64,000 nt of DNA from Eumeta japonica. Its lineage: Eukaryota; Arthropoda; Insecta; Lepidoptera; Psychidae. The DNA lies in assembly GCA_005406025.1 (NCBI GenBank), contig BGZK01000493.1, forward strand, positions 124,001-188,000. Direction: 5' to 3'. The notes under the pieces were generated by a model. It worked only from the letters and a program-made list of their open reading frames with translations, did no database searches and was not told where the DNA came from. Both the position numbers and the translations under genes were made by a program. This document shows positions 36,940 to 48,060 of the stretch, in pieces; positions within the stretch are counted from its first letter, which is position 1; each line of letters begins with the position of its first letter.

Positions 36940-38116
36940 ATATTAATATTATTGTTCAGGTTTGTAAAACGTAATTAACCTCCAGAAACGTATAAAAAAA
37001 AGTGTTTATGTAATAAAAAATTATAATTTCAATACGACATTTTGATAATAGCAAAATAGTGTATCGTAGCATATAAATAAAAGAAAATTATTTTAATATA
37101 AAATTTCGTATTGTACATTTTATTTAAGATTTCTTTTTGATTTTTCCACTTTTAAATAATCTTTACTAGAAACTTTATACTCTTTCATACCTGCCCAGGG
37201 TTTGAAAGAAAGAAGTTTCGACAATCGGGTATAGATACTTCAAATTAACTTATCTCGAAAATTCGAAACTGGTCTCAAATTTAGGATTAACTGTATTATT
37301 TTCTTCGTAGGCAATACAACTAAATCCAGTGACCTTCGTAGAAAATGGCATACCTGTCTATGCCAAAACAAAACACTGAATGTTAATTTAAGACGGATTG
37401 GGTATTCAATAGAGTTTTTCATTAACGAATTTTAATCTTCGTCCGTGGTTTCTCCCTTGTAGACACAATTATAATAAATTCATCCACTTGTATATCACTT
37501 CCTTCCCGGTCTCGCTCATAGACCTATAACAATCGTCATAGGTCTCGCCCACGCGTCTTTCTCATTCTTTGTCGATCACGATCCTGACTTCCGGTTCCAC
37601 ACCGATTCTGTGTTCGATCCTGCCATAAAAATGGAACCCGAAACGGGGAGTATGAAGCCTGCCTCTCGGACCACCGCTACCCGTCACAGGCACCTCTTCT
37701 TACATCCCCAGAGATGTTGTATCTTGTATGTTGTAGGTTATAGTTAACGCATATAATATTGAATTGATATTAACATCATATACCCCATCACTGATCAGAG
37801 TTTTAAAAATCTAGAGACACTATATTCATTCGGCAAACGAGACTGCGATAAATTATTGGCTATAAAAATGTTACAATGACTTGGGCAGGTTGTCCAAACC
37901 AGTTTTACAAACAAAAAACATGTGATCAGAATCATCACTCCTGATTCAGATCTAATAAAAGTTGCAAAATTGCAGTATTTATTTATACCACAGTAAAATA
38001 CTCGAGGAGAGAGGATACAATGTATGCATATCGAATTCGAAACTTGAATGTACGACTCAAACCTGTCCGTTCGCACGATCTTAAATTTATGGCTTTAGTG
38101 TAGTCCGTCTGTATTT
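36940..38116. other. Intergenic DNA with a GATCC/CCGGTTCC-type repeat patch
   Basis: 37437-37630 (minus) has the CGTCC start and the GGAACCGGAAGTC/GATCGTGATC words of the degenerate family seen at 13536 and 25600. Otherwise it is AT-rich with no gene. Confidence 0.4.
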
Positions 38117-38815
38117 AAGGTCTCGAGCCAAAATGGCAAAAACAGAACCCTTACAGTTTCGTAATGTCCGTCCGCCCGTCCATGTGTTAATGGTATTTTA
38201 TTCAAAAACCACAAGGTATGTATGTAATAAAATTTATAGTAAAGGTGTCTTGTATAAGCTGCTACTTAATTTAGTAGTTCAATTACAAAAACAATTATTA
38301 TTAAGGGGGGCCCTCCATACATATAACAGGAGCGAAAAAAATTTTTTTCAGTAAACACTAACGCGTAGCATATATTTCGCCAGTTCTTTAAGTATCAGTT
38401 AAGTTTTTAAGCAATATTTCGAAAATAGCATAAACTATGTCCCACTCTTTATTTTTTGAACGATATTATCAAAAATTATAAAAAAAAATGCTTAGATAAC
38501 GCTTAATAAATACTTAGAACGAAATTTATTTTGAATATGATCTGATATACCCTTTTTGAGTTATTGCCGAAAAACTGTGCTTCTCAACAAAAGGACGTAA
38601 GTACCATGAAAATACTCTCTTTTGCTGGTGCTTTGTAGTTTACACTATTTGAAGAGTAGTAGTCGAAATACCTACTTGTTTCTCTAGTTATAAGTGACTG
38701 AAGCGGTTATATTTATTATGTATGGGAAACGTGATAAAAAGTACAACAGCGAAGTTTTTTCTTGTGTAGCGCACTTTTTTGTAGTGACGACTTCGGAACT
38801 CTAGATTAAGCATGC
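38117..38815 (-). repeat. About 700-bp interspersed repeat, copy 1
   Basis: The plus strand starts with GAGCCAAAATGGCAAAAACA and GTCCGTCCGCCCGTCC. It is the inverted counterpart of 59718-60415, with long matching stretches such as AGTGTAAACTACAAAGCACC on the opposite strand. There is no conserved open frame. The GGCTCTCGGAACCCTAA-type end is a frequent repeat terminus in moths and butterflies. Confidence 0.7.
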
Positions 38816-39439
38816 TTCAACTTGCTTTTAACAGGATTTTATAAATTCCTAGACTCACGTGACCGTTCGTTTGTTACTTTTTCAGATACCTTTAAGCGTT
38901 GAAACTTGAAATTTGACACTATGATACAACATATAACCGGCTATAAACCGCATACCCTGAACTTAATTAACATTTTGAAACATTTGTAGAAAAACTTTAG
39001 TTTCATGTTAATTTAAATTCCATCTAACGAGAACGTATGAAATGAATTATTAGTAATGAATTATTACTCATATAACAATACAGTTATATCAGCTTGAGTA
39101 TATATTGAAAGCACAAAATCAATCCAATTGTAGAGAGGTGTGTGAGGAAGGAAGATGTGATATTTCCGAAACTCTTCGCCACAGCACGTGAGTACGTTTC
39201 TAAGTTCTTAAATGGGAAAAATAAAACATCAAACTTATCTAACGATTTTCTGATCATATAGTCATAACATCCGAATCGCTGAAAGACTTAAGCGTCACGT
39301 TCATAAACATCAATAGTTTCTCAAGAATTAGGTGTAAAAATGAACACGGAGAAGACGAAAATTATGTTGAATGACCAGGTAGTACTAAATCCGATAATAA
39401 TGGAAAACTCTCTGGTTCTCGAATAATAATATTATAAAG
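38816..39439. other. AT-rich spacer
   Basis: Nothing recognisable. Confidence 0.5.
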
Positions 39440-42040
39440 AATAATATAAATTCACGCCTACTTCCCAGAAGGGTAGACAGAGACAATAGAATTCCACATG
39501 GTATGATCTTTGTATGGCTCTATTGCTTCACTGACATTCGTCAATATTATCATGCAAGCTACGTTTCGGTCGCGTAAAATTTGGCCCTTTTATAATATCA
39601 TATTTGTCTGCATAGGATTTTCTAGGGCGACCCTTACCAACTTTTCCATTACGCACATTCTCTCTATATCCAACTCTCGAAACCCTCGCAAGCAATACGA
39701 TCTATTGTATCTCCACAAATTAATACACTTTATAGTCCACTCGCTCTCACTTCCTCTCTCTATTAACCTCAATTCCATGCACAGATTTCGCCATCACAGA
39801 ACATTCACCCTATGCGTATGCAGTAAGAACTCCGCTTATTACAACCCAATTTCAAGAATGTGTCGCCTTTACAATGATCTGCCATCTAAGCACGAAGATC
39901 TGGACATGTTTGAAGCTATACTGCATACATTCAAACGATCCATATAGGTGGTCCTCGGTTTACGTTAAGCCCAAAAGCATTTTGTCCTTGTATGTATCGC
40001 TGCTCATTGTCATTGCTATGAAAAGTGTAACTATGGTTTTAATTTTTACATATATTGTACATCATGTAGTAACAGTATCTATCAATCATTAATTTTGTTT
40101 TATATTTTACTCTTGTTTCAATCATTTAATATTTCCTTATTTACTGTCTGCATAGAACGCTGTGTGCACATACTTAGGGTTGCAATTCTGTCACTAATAC
40201 AAATTTTTTTTCCCACCAACAATACTAAAATTATTATCTATTTTGTGCACCTTATGAAATAAATAAATAAATATATTGCTTTTGTCTGTCTACTTTCATT
40301 CCTCCTTTCCAGTTGCCCAAACAACTGCACAATATCTTTTTTACTCTAATCACTAGATATTCTTTCACACTGTTCTCTGACGTCATTGTTCATAAATCTA
40401 TCTTTTAAAGAAATTCCACATGTATTACGTACAGATCATATCTTCACCGTATTTGATTCTATTTTCATTTTTCTTCTGCCACACCCAACTTTCACTACCA
40501 TATGCAAGTATAGCAATGCTTCTGATAGAATTATGGATAGCCAAACTTGTGTTTCGTGATACACTTTTACTATTAATAACAGTGAGCAAGGCTCCGTTTA
40601 CTTTACTTCCCGCATTCACTCTCCTTTTAATATCTCTATCATATTTATTGTTATTTGTAAACACACTACCTAAGAATACAATCTCTTTCACTTGTTCAAC
40701 TGTCTCATCTTCTCATCGCATATATCGTAATTATTCGTGCTTTTGCTTCTTTTAAACGCCATGATTTTAGTTTTGCTGACATTTACTTGCATACCTCATT
40801 TCTTAACAAAACATTCATTTTTATTATCATCACCTGCAACTCACTGGTGACGCCGACGGCGCCAAGATTGGTCGTCGGCATATAAGTAGCATTTTCCAGA
40901 CTTACCTGTTCTTAATCGGCACTCACACTTTTTCAAATCATAAAGGCAACTATCCATAAATAGGTTGAATAACTACAGAGAAGCTACACATCTCTCTCTG
41001 ACGCCCCTGCGGATGTCAAACGAGTTAGTGTATGCCCCATTTATTCTGACGCATGCACTGACACCTCTATATAGAGATTGTAATGCCCTTATTAATCCAA
41101 TATTCACGAAATGCATGGATAGGGTTTTCTCTATTATTTCTTTCCACTCTATTATAAACTTTTTCAGATCTATGAAAGCACAGAAGGTCTTTTAGCCCTT
41201 GGCCAAAAACGTATGTGTAATGTTTCATAGAGAAAAGCTCTGTTCCGTACTTCCAATCCCTTGTCAAAATCCCGCTTATAAAACCCAGATTTTATTTTCA
41301 GTCAAATTCACCACTCCTTCAATAATTATTTTCACATACAGTTCATCAACGACGCCGAGAATGCTTATACGGCCGTAAGTTTTGCAAATCTGCCATGAGG
41401 CTTTCTCTTTATAGACGAGTACAATCATGCCTTTGCACCAGTCATTAGATACCCGACGGCTTTTTCAGCGTTTATTAAAGAGCTGGTACAGCAGACTTGC
41501 CACTATACTCCCTCAGCCTTTCAACATCTTTAACGGAACTTTATCGTCACCGGCAGCTTTTCCAATTTTCATATGTTTTAGTGATTTTATATTTTCATCT
41601 ATTATAATTTTATTTTCAGTTTCACCAGTCATACATTCAGTTACAGTAACGTTGCCATATAGGATTGTATCTCCAAACGCAAAAACACTATCGAAGTAAT
41701 TTTTCTAGCGCTCTTTTCCTCATTTATTAAATATCCATTATCTTTTCTAATCGCATTTATACGATATCTTGGAATCATTGTGGGTCTTTTTCACAATATT
41801 CCAGAAATGTTTTTGGTGTGCCCGGAAATCATCTAAGAATCTCCTCTCACAGAATTCTTTTATTTCATTCTTTCTTCTTTTCACATATTCTTTAACTCTA
41901 ATTTTTAAACTCTTATATGTTCTTTCAACAACTTGAAGCTTTTTATTTTTGAGCTGTCCTTTCTCTGTATTCTGCGGTTAGCTTTAGCAGCCAGTAAATC
42001 CAGCTATTCTTTCTTCTTTTCACGTCGGTCGAAGGTCGTA
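39440..42040 (-). mobile_element. LINE (RTE-like tail), 5'-truncated, minus strand
   Basis: The minus-strand translation follows a non-LTR retrotransposon from before the RT domain (AAKANRRIQ near 42000; KRRKNEIKEFCERRF near 41860) through the fingers (WCKGMIVL near 41430) and the YADD catalytic box (40871-40882) to the C-terminal part (FLGSVFTNNNKYDRDIKRRV and YGSESWVWQKK, 40691-40450) and the SRPRKSYAD-like tail type (GRPRKSYADK, about 39600-39640). Endonuclease is missing, so it is 5'-truncated. Many frameshifts. A 602-bp plus-strand insertion interrupts it at 39670-40271. The left (3') end lies in an AT-rich run near 39420-39450. The tail is homologous to 47650-47830. Confidence 0.88.
39670..40271 (+). 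mobile_element. Nested LINE 3' fragment with AAAT tail
   Basis: The plus-strand frame ends with a C-terminus typical of LINE ORF2 proteins: AYYNPISRMCRLYNDLPS, then DLDMFEAILHTFKRSI and a stop at 39945-39947. A 3' UTR and an AAATAAATAAATAAAT tail (40258-40272) follow. It interrupts the minus-strand LINE: the host frame resumes across the gap, and TATAT flanks it at 39665-39669 and 40272-40276, a possible short target duplication. Heavily 5'-truncated; clade undecided. Confidence 0.75.
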
Positions 42041-45000
42041 AAACGAAGGGATATTTATTTTCTATTCGTAATCAATCCGGACTGGTTAAAGTACGATTTT
42101 CTTTGATGTTTTTGCTCTGATAACAACTAACATAATTATAAATTCACGTTCAAGTCTATATAGCCTCATAGCAAAAACATTCTTTCTGCGGTTGATTAAG
42201 CTCAAACCAGTGTTTCCAAAAAACCATCCGATTGAACAATTCAAGTATCAAGATGTGATTTCAGCTCCAGTATTAACAACCAATATATTACATTCACAAT
42301 TTTCGACGTAGAAACATAATATGGTCTCAAATAATCTATATAACATCTATCACCTCTCTTTCTCTCTTTTTATCTCTTCCCCTTCTCCCCGTTGTCTGTG
42401 GTAGTCTGTTTCACGATCTCAATCAATAAATAGAATATACCAGAAAAACAAAACTGATTGTGACACCATGTGAGACTAGCGACGAAGTCTCCATTAAAGT
42501 TAAGGAAATTTCAGATGTGTTTTTGTCCATTAATAAAAAGTTGATATTGCATTGGCAATAGTCATAGGAACCCACAGGACCAGTACTTGTATAAATTCAA
42601 AATGAACAAATACTCTTCGTGATTGACGATGACTTTGAGCATATGCTTTCTTATCTGTAAACAATTAAATACAAGCAGTAAAATAGTAAAAAAATCTCTA
42701 TCTGATCTATGTCATCTTAACCTTAGCATAGAATTAAAAAACTGTTTTACACTTCATTCTCCAAAACAAATTTAGTTGTGCAATCATTCCTACATAGAAT
42801 ACTTAATCGGTACTACTTAAAAAACCGCAATAGACACCTTAACATCCATCACAGTCTAAGATTCGGTATTACAAAAATGTACCCTTATCTGTTAATTGAA
42901 TCAAATAGTGTTTTAAAGGCACATAACAGTAATACAAATTTATAAGAACAGTGTCTACCACAATAGTCCTGCAGCTATTAACATTAATTACTTTTTTTCT
43001 AGTAATTAATCAACATTAATTATTAAAGTTTTTCGCAAAAGCCCAAAAGATCAAAGATCGACAAATTTATTCCGTCTTGCACCTCCCTTTTCAAAATCCC
43101 GGTTGTACATCCCAGATATTTTCTAGTGTGCGGAGTATAAATTCGCGGAAATCCATAATTAAACGCTTGCCTGCAACATGCATTAATATGCAGCATGAAA
43201 CCTACCGCTGACCTTCGAATCTGTTCTTCCACTACGAATCTCTATTCGAGAGGATTGACGGATATCGGACATCTAAGCAAATGCTAATTATTTATTTTAG
43301 TCCCTTAACAGATATATTGGTATTTCTACGTACGTTTCATACCGACCAGGGACATCCTCAGGAAAATGCAGACAGTCACATCCACCAGGTTAAAAACAAC
43401 CGACAGATACGCTCCCAACCTCCTCATGAGACATGCAGTCATGCATTTTCATTCCGTGCAAGTCAAAACATATTTATTCAATATTTAATTGGATAAATAT
43501 GTTTTTTTCCTGTGGCAATGATAACGAAAGTCTAAAAGAAAGAATAAAACTGGTTTTAATTAATGACAATTTGTAATTCTCGATGTATAAACCAGTGGTT
43601 TTCAACATGCTGTGTGTACGAATTCTGCTAGTCACCCAGAATGAAGCTTTTAATAAATAAAACTTATTTTTCCAGAGGAGGAACTAAATTTTCGTAGTGC
43701 TAAAAATAAACTAGTTTTGGACTTCAATGAGCGTGTTGAATTATTACTTTTTTCTTTGAATGAGATTTATTATAAGGTTCTCAAGGTTTAGCCAGTGACT
43801 CCAAATATAATAAATATAATGTATCCTCCTTGATTTCTTCTCTGTGAAAACTAGATCGACAAAAAACGATTTTTTTGTATTATAAAGCTAACATAATAGA
43901 ACTTCAAGTGAAACCTAACAAATTTTTACAGTAGGTTCTATAAATAAAATTATTTTATTGCCTTCGTATTAAGGAAAAATTAAAAAAAAAAACAGTTATT
44001 TCAAAAATAAAACAGGTCTTTAAATTCTCTATAAAAATCTTGAAACATTGTTTAAATATCTGTATTCTATTTTTTTAATTACTTCATTATTAGTAAGGGA
44101 CACTTAGTTTGATCTGTTACTAATGGAATAGAATTTTAGTGACAAATTTCGCCAATTATGGAATGTTTTCGTCATATACCTAATAGCTTTTGACGAGTTA
44201 ACTTGCTTATAACAAAAAATAAACAATAATTGTATTAAAAAACTTATACTCTTGAATAAGATTTAGAAATCATTATGATATCTTTATTGACACAGACAGA
44301 GATATTTCGAAAAGTAGTTTTTCTTCTCATTCCATCGGTCTACCTTAATCAGTAATTAGACCCAATTTCAACAAGCAGATCGACACGCCGTTAAATAAAA
44401 TTAATAATATTTTCTTTACACAAACTAGTTATTAATTTTGTTTTGACGGCTTAGTAAGTTTACTTTCATTAGTTAAATCGGATATTAATCTGGTCGATAA
44501 TCGACTGTAGAACATTTCAATATAATGGAGGGATCGACTCCGGAGCAGGATTTGAAAATATTATACAATAAATCTCATTTGTATATATTGAAGTACCGTC
44601 ATAACTAATTCCATCTCTTGTTCATTTTTTTTTGTTGCTCGTTTTAGGTTAGGTAATAACTTAATTTTTCCAAACTTGTGTTTCCAGCAATCCTCATAAA
44701 AAATTCTATTCAGCATTTCTAGATTGAACAAATAAGAAAATAAAACCTCTTCGTGTCAGTACGTTCGTAAAAGTTATTTCAAACCATATCTAATAATCAT
44801 GGTAATAATACTCATTAATTGAATGTTTTTGCTCATTTAAATAAATGTGATTCATTATGAACAATTAAGTATTTAAATAATTTCTTACTCCAAAGGTCAG
44901 CATTTATTCAAAATATAAAATATTATATAAGCTAGAAAATAAATAAATAAAATTTTTCGTATATTTAACGGTTTATTTATTACTTTAATATTTACAACGT

Positions 45001-45289
45001 CAAGTGCCGTGTGCGCACGCGCGCGTGTTTGTGTGTGTATGTTTGTTTGTCTATGAGTCCGATTGCCAGGCCCGTAACCCCATAATGACGTAACTTCCTG
45101 ATCATAATTTTGTGATTTACACAATGAATAAAACATTCCCATCACGTTTCGCGAATTCTCCCAGGCTCCAAAATTTTGTTGGACAAGTTCAACGATAGCA
45201 TCGGTCGCCAAGCGACCCCGCGTGAAATCGAACTATTTTCTAGATATTAAGCTGTTATTATAAAAATATTACAACAGTCGATTTCAAAG
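42041..45289. other. AT-rich intergenic DNA
   Basis: No gene is recognised. A pyrimidine-rich run (CTCTCTTTCTCTC...) lies at 42355-42395, and a (CA/GT)-type simple repeat with CGCGCG at 45010-45048. The 104-codon minus frame at 44897-45211 runs through that simple repeat and is unlikely to be a gene. The 69-codon minus frame at 43023-43232 is unidentified. Confidence 0.45.
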
Positions 45290-46655
45290 ATCTTACTGAA
45301 TGTCGATAGTATGGATATAGGCTCAAAGTTGGTGGGGTTTAATTTACTGCCGCCTTTAAGTACAGGGATGATTTAACTTTGTTTCATCAGACCAGGAAAC
45401 CCGCCATCATCCGTACACTTATTAAAGCTAAATGCCAAGTGTGGTGCAATACAATCAATAATAGCATTTACAGTTCTCACCGAAAGACCATGGAGATTTT
45501 TTTTCTAAAAACTTAAATACCTTTATTACGTCTTCCGAGTTTACATGTTTAAATTCAAAATTAATTCTACTAGGCGGAACATTTTTCTTCAATAATAATT
45601 CAGCAAGAATTGGAGATGAATTGGGAGATTTGACGATTGACATTAGAACGTACGTAAAGAATTTTTCAAAGGTAATAGCAACGTCTACGTAAGTTTTTCA
45701 AAATTTTGATATCTATTTTAAACTGGATATTAAAAGGGCGATCCCCAGTTTTCCCAGTCTCATTATTTATGATACTTCAAGTTGTTTTCATTACAATTTT
45801 TTTTTTATTTTATTATAATATAAATAGTTTCTGACATATTCAGCAAAATTTTCGCTTTTATTATATGTCCCTTTGTCATAAAGGTCATATAATTTTTTGT
45901 AGTTTAATGTATTCCCACTGTTGTCAAATCACCAAAAGATAACGACTCGTTTATTTTAAAAATCTTTGTTTGACAAATATTAACATATTCTGCTTTTATT
46001 GCATTAAACATCGAGTAGTTTGAGATCGTCAATTGAGATCGTCACTGTATTGTAGTTCAGAAGCCCCCAGATGGTGTTTTTTTTTCTAAATGTAAGCTAT
46101 TGTTTTTCATTTACCGGTATGCAAATTATCACTCTTTTCGGTGGTATTTTGAGTGGTGTTTGAAAAAATGTTAACTGACAGCTGTGGTCCGATTTTTAAT
46201 TATTAATAATACATTTTTCATATGGTTCAATATTTGTGTAATTATTTTCGAAACAAGTCTTAGAGGAAGATGTGATCCTCGTAAGCTCTTATAATAGGTT
46301 TAATAAATTGCAACATCCAAAGACAAAACCTTACCGCTGTGATTAGTGACATCTAATAAGTTTACATTAAAGACCCCAAACATCACAATGTATTTATTAT
46401 TATTAGTAATCTTATATAAGGCTTAAACCATAACTGATTAAAATAAATCACGGAATGAATGAGGGGGTCTGTATACGCTCATCGCAATAAGCACAAAGAA
46501 CCTCCATGTATTGAACTCTTCCTGCTGAAGGAGCTTGCAACCCGATGATCAGAAAGTTTCTTAGCCAGTGTTCTGTAAAACATAGTATGTCAAGGTTAGC
46601 CCAGTCCATGAATAATTCAATTTCCATCTTTTTATTCTCCATGCGCCGAATATTT
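45290..46655 (-). mobile_element. LINE fragment (endonuclease and start of RT), minus strand
   Basis: The right part translates to the start of an apurinic-type endonuclease (EIELFMDWANLDILCFTEHW, 46640-46560), followed by a FNVNLLDVTNHSGKVLS segment near 46320-46380 and the SDH-region equivalent near 46180. The left part gives the region before and at the start of RT (NVPPSRINFEFKHVNSEDVI, then ISILSTFSKIFE at about 45290-45320). It breaks off inside RT, so both ends are incomplete. Frameshifts and stops are common. Family: CR1/Jockey-like by general look, not decided. Unrelated to the RTE-like copies at 39.4 and 47.6 kb. Confidence 0.8.
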
Positions 46656-47030
46656 TAATGCACAAGATTGAGTATGAAATTATTTACATTATTATTTGCA
46701 ATCATTATTTTGTTTACAATGGGACTGATTTGACAGCACGGAACATTCATTTAATGTGGTGATAAGCTAGAGCTACTCTCTGTTCTTTTAGCAAGAGAAC
46801 GAGATTTTGTAAAAAAAATTCTGTAATTTCCATATTACCAAGAAAACCCTGTTTATTGTGGCTAATAAAATTACATACATCAATAAAAACCTAACTCACC
46901 GCTAATGTTTTCCAACATTTTATCTAAATTATACCAGTGAACAAAAATACAGACACAGATAATGTAGTCTAATAATGTAATATTGCGTTTAAACAAATTA
47001 TCTAATCGTGCGATTTCTCTCATATTAATT
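46656..47030. other. AT-rich spacer
   Basis: Nothing recognisable. Confidence 0.5.
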
Positions 47031-47340
47031 ACAAATTGTTTGATACAGCATAAAGTTACGTCGGCCGGCGCGGCCTACACTCACCGGAAGTTCGCGATCA
47101 TATGAAGCTAGTATCTGCAATTCTTTCGCGTCCGATCTCGAGTAATTTACGTGACGTAATCACCACGCCGGTCGGCGGACCGCAAAATAAACAACCGCGA
47201 CGAGGTGACAGCGCGGCTCGTTGGAGACCGTAGGAGGGGCGCGAGCGTGGTGAGGTGGTGGTGCAGTGACGTGAGGAATCAAGTGGATAGATACCTTCCA
47301 CGATGGTGATATACGACGAATTTGCACAAAAATAAGTTTA
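47031..47340 (-). promoter_or_regulatory. CpG-rich promoter-like block with first-exon signals
   Basis: A 250-bp GC/CpG-rich island in AT-rich surroundings. It holds a CRE-like TGACGTAA (about 47152-47160), an Ets-type CCGGAAGT and several CGCG-rich words. On the minus strand ATG at 47101 opens ATG-ATC-GCG-AAC-TTC-CG and meets a strong donor GTGAGT at 47084-47079, so a first coding exon of 17 nt (47101-47085) is possible. No second exon was identified towards lower coordinates. The 67-codon minus frame at 47098-47301 ends before the donor and is probably not translated. Housekeeping-type promoter is an inference. Confidence 0.35.
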
Positions 47341-47642
47341 TTTTGTGACCTAAACGATGTAAAAGACGAAAACAGGTTAAATGTAAAAGTATGAGTATTA
47401 GATCATTATCTTCAAAGCTGAACATTTATAACTTGATTAGATTTTATTAGATCTTAGTTTCTCGCGTATATCTCGTTGTTAGTGAGGCGTATTAAACGTA
47501 GGATAAAAAAGGCGGCCATGCGCCTATCGGTCTTACGTCATCATCTTATGTAAGAATCGCTAGTAACGAATAAAAATATTAATCTTTGTTAGGACTCGTT
47601 ATTTAGCGTCTTACATTACGTTATTATCATACGAATAAATAT
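47341..47642. other. AT-rich spacer
   Basis: No features beyond flanking the CpG block. Confidence 0.5.
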
Positions 47643-48016
47643 AATTCGCCGTAGTGACTAGAGTAGAAAAAGTTATGCTGCGGTGTTTTGGTTATCTTGA
47701 AAGGATGAATGAAAGTAGAGCGAATGTGTGTGATGAAAAGATCAATAAGAGTCGCCCTAGAAAATCCTATGCAGACAAAATTGGCGGTATACTAAAAAAG
47801 GGCCAAAATTTGAAGTACCCGAAACCGATGAGCTTGTATGAAAAGATTGATGGATGTCAGTTGAAGAAATATGCAAAGATCGCATCGCATACGATGCGAT
47901 CTTTGCATATTTCTTCAAATTTTTTGCTTAGAAGGGTAGGCAGAAACTATAGATATCTATGGATATCTATAGTTTCTGCCTACCCTTCTAAGCAAAAAAT
48001 TCCGAGCGGGAACTAG
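47643..48016 (+). pseudogene. RTE-like LINE C-terminal fragment, rearranged
   Basis: The plus-strand frame starts with the C-terminal block found in lepidopteran RTE-like LINE proteins (VEKVMLRCFGYLERMNESR, then SRPRKSYADKIGGILKKGQ). It is homologous to the tail of the minus-strand LINE at 39.4-39.7 kb. The final conserved part (KYAKIA... then SIVSAYPS) is split by perfect inverted duplications at 47861-48000, so the 120-codon open frame is a fusion of sense and antisense pieces and not a natural protein. Confidence 0.8.
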
Positions 48017-48040
48017 ATGAGTAATTACTCATCTAGTTCC
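47861..48040. repeat. Three consecutive perfect palindromes
   Basis: Hairpin 1: arms 47861-47887 and 47892-47918 (27 bp, loop CATA). Hairpin 2: arms 47919-47957 and 47962-48000 (39 bp, loop TATG), starting at the very next base. Hairpin 3: 48009-48040, a 32-nt palindrome without a loop. All arms are perfect. The left arm of hairpin 1 and the right arm of hairpin 2 are the original LINE sequence; the inner arms are their inverted copies. Confidence 0.95.
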
Positions 48041-48060
48041 TGCACCACTTAAGGGAAAAT

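Noticed and set aside
44640..44660. TTAGG telomeric repeat
   Set aside because: Only two TTAGG words (TTAGGTTAGG) occur, which is chance level.
44897..45211. 104-codon minus-strand frame
   Set aside because: It runs through a CA/GT simple repeat and AT-rich DNA and has no motif or splice context.
47861..48000. Transposon terminal inverted repeats
   Set aside because: The arms are almost touching, with 4-nt loops and no interior, and the arms are LINE coding sequence.
47654..48016. 120-codon open frame as a novel protein
   Set aside because: The first part is a LINE C-terminus and the rest reads through inverted duplications, so it is a mosaic.
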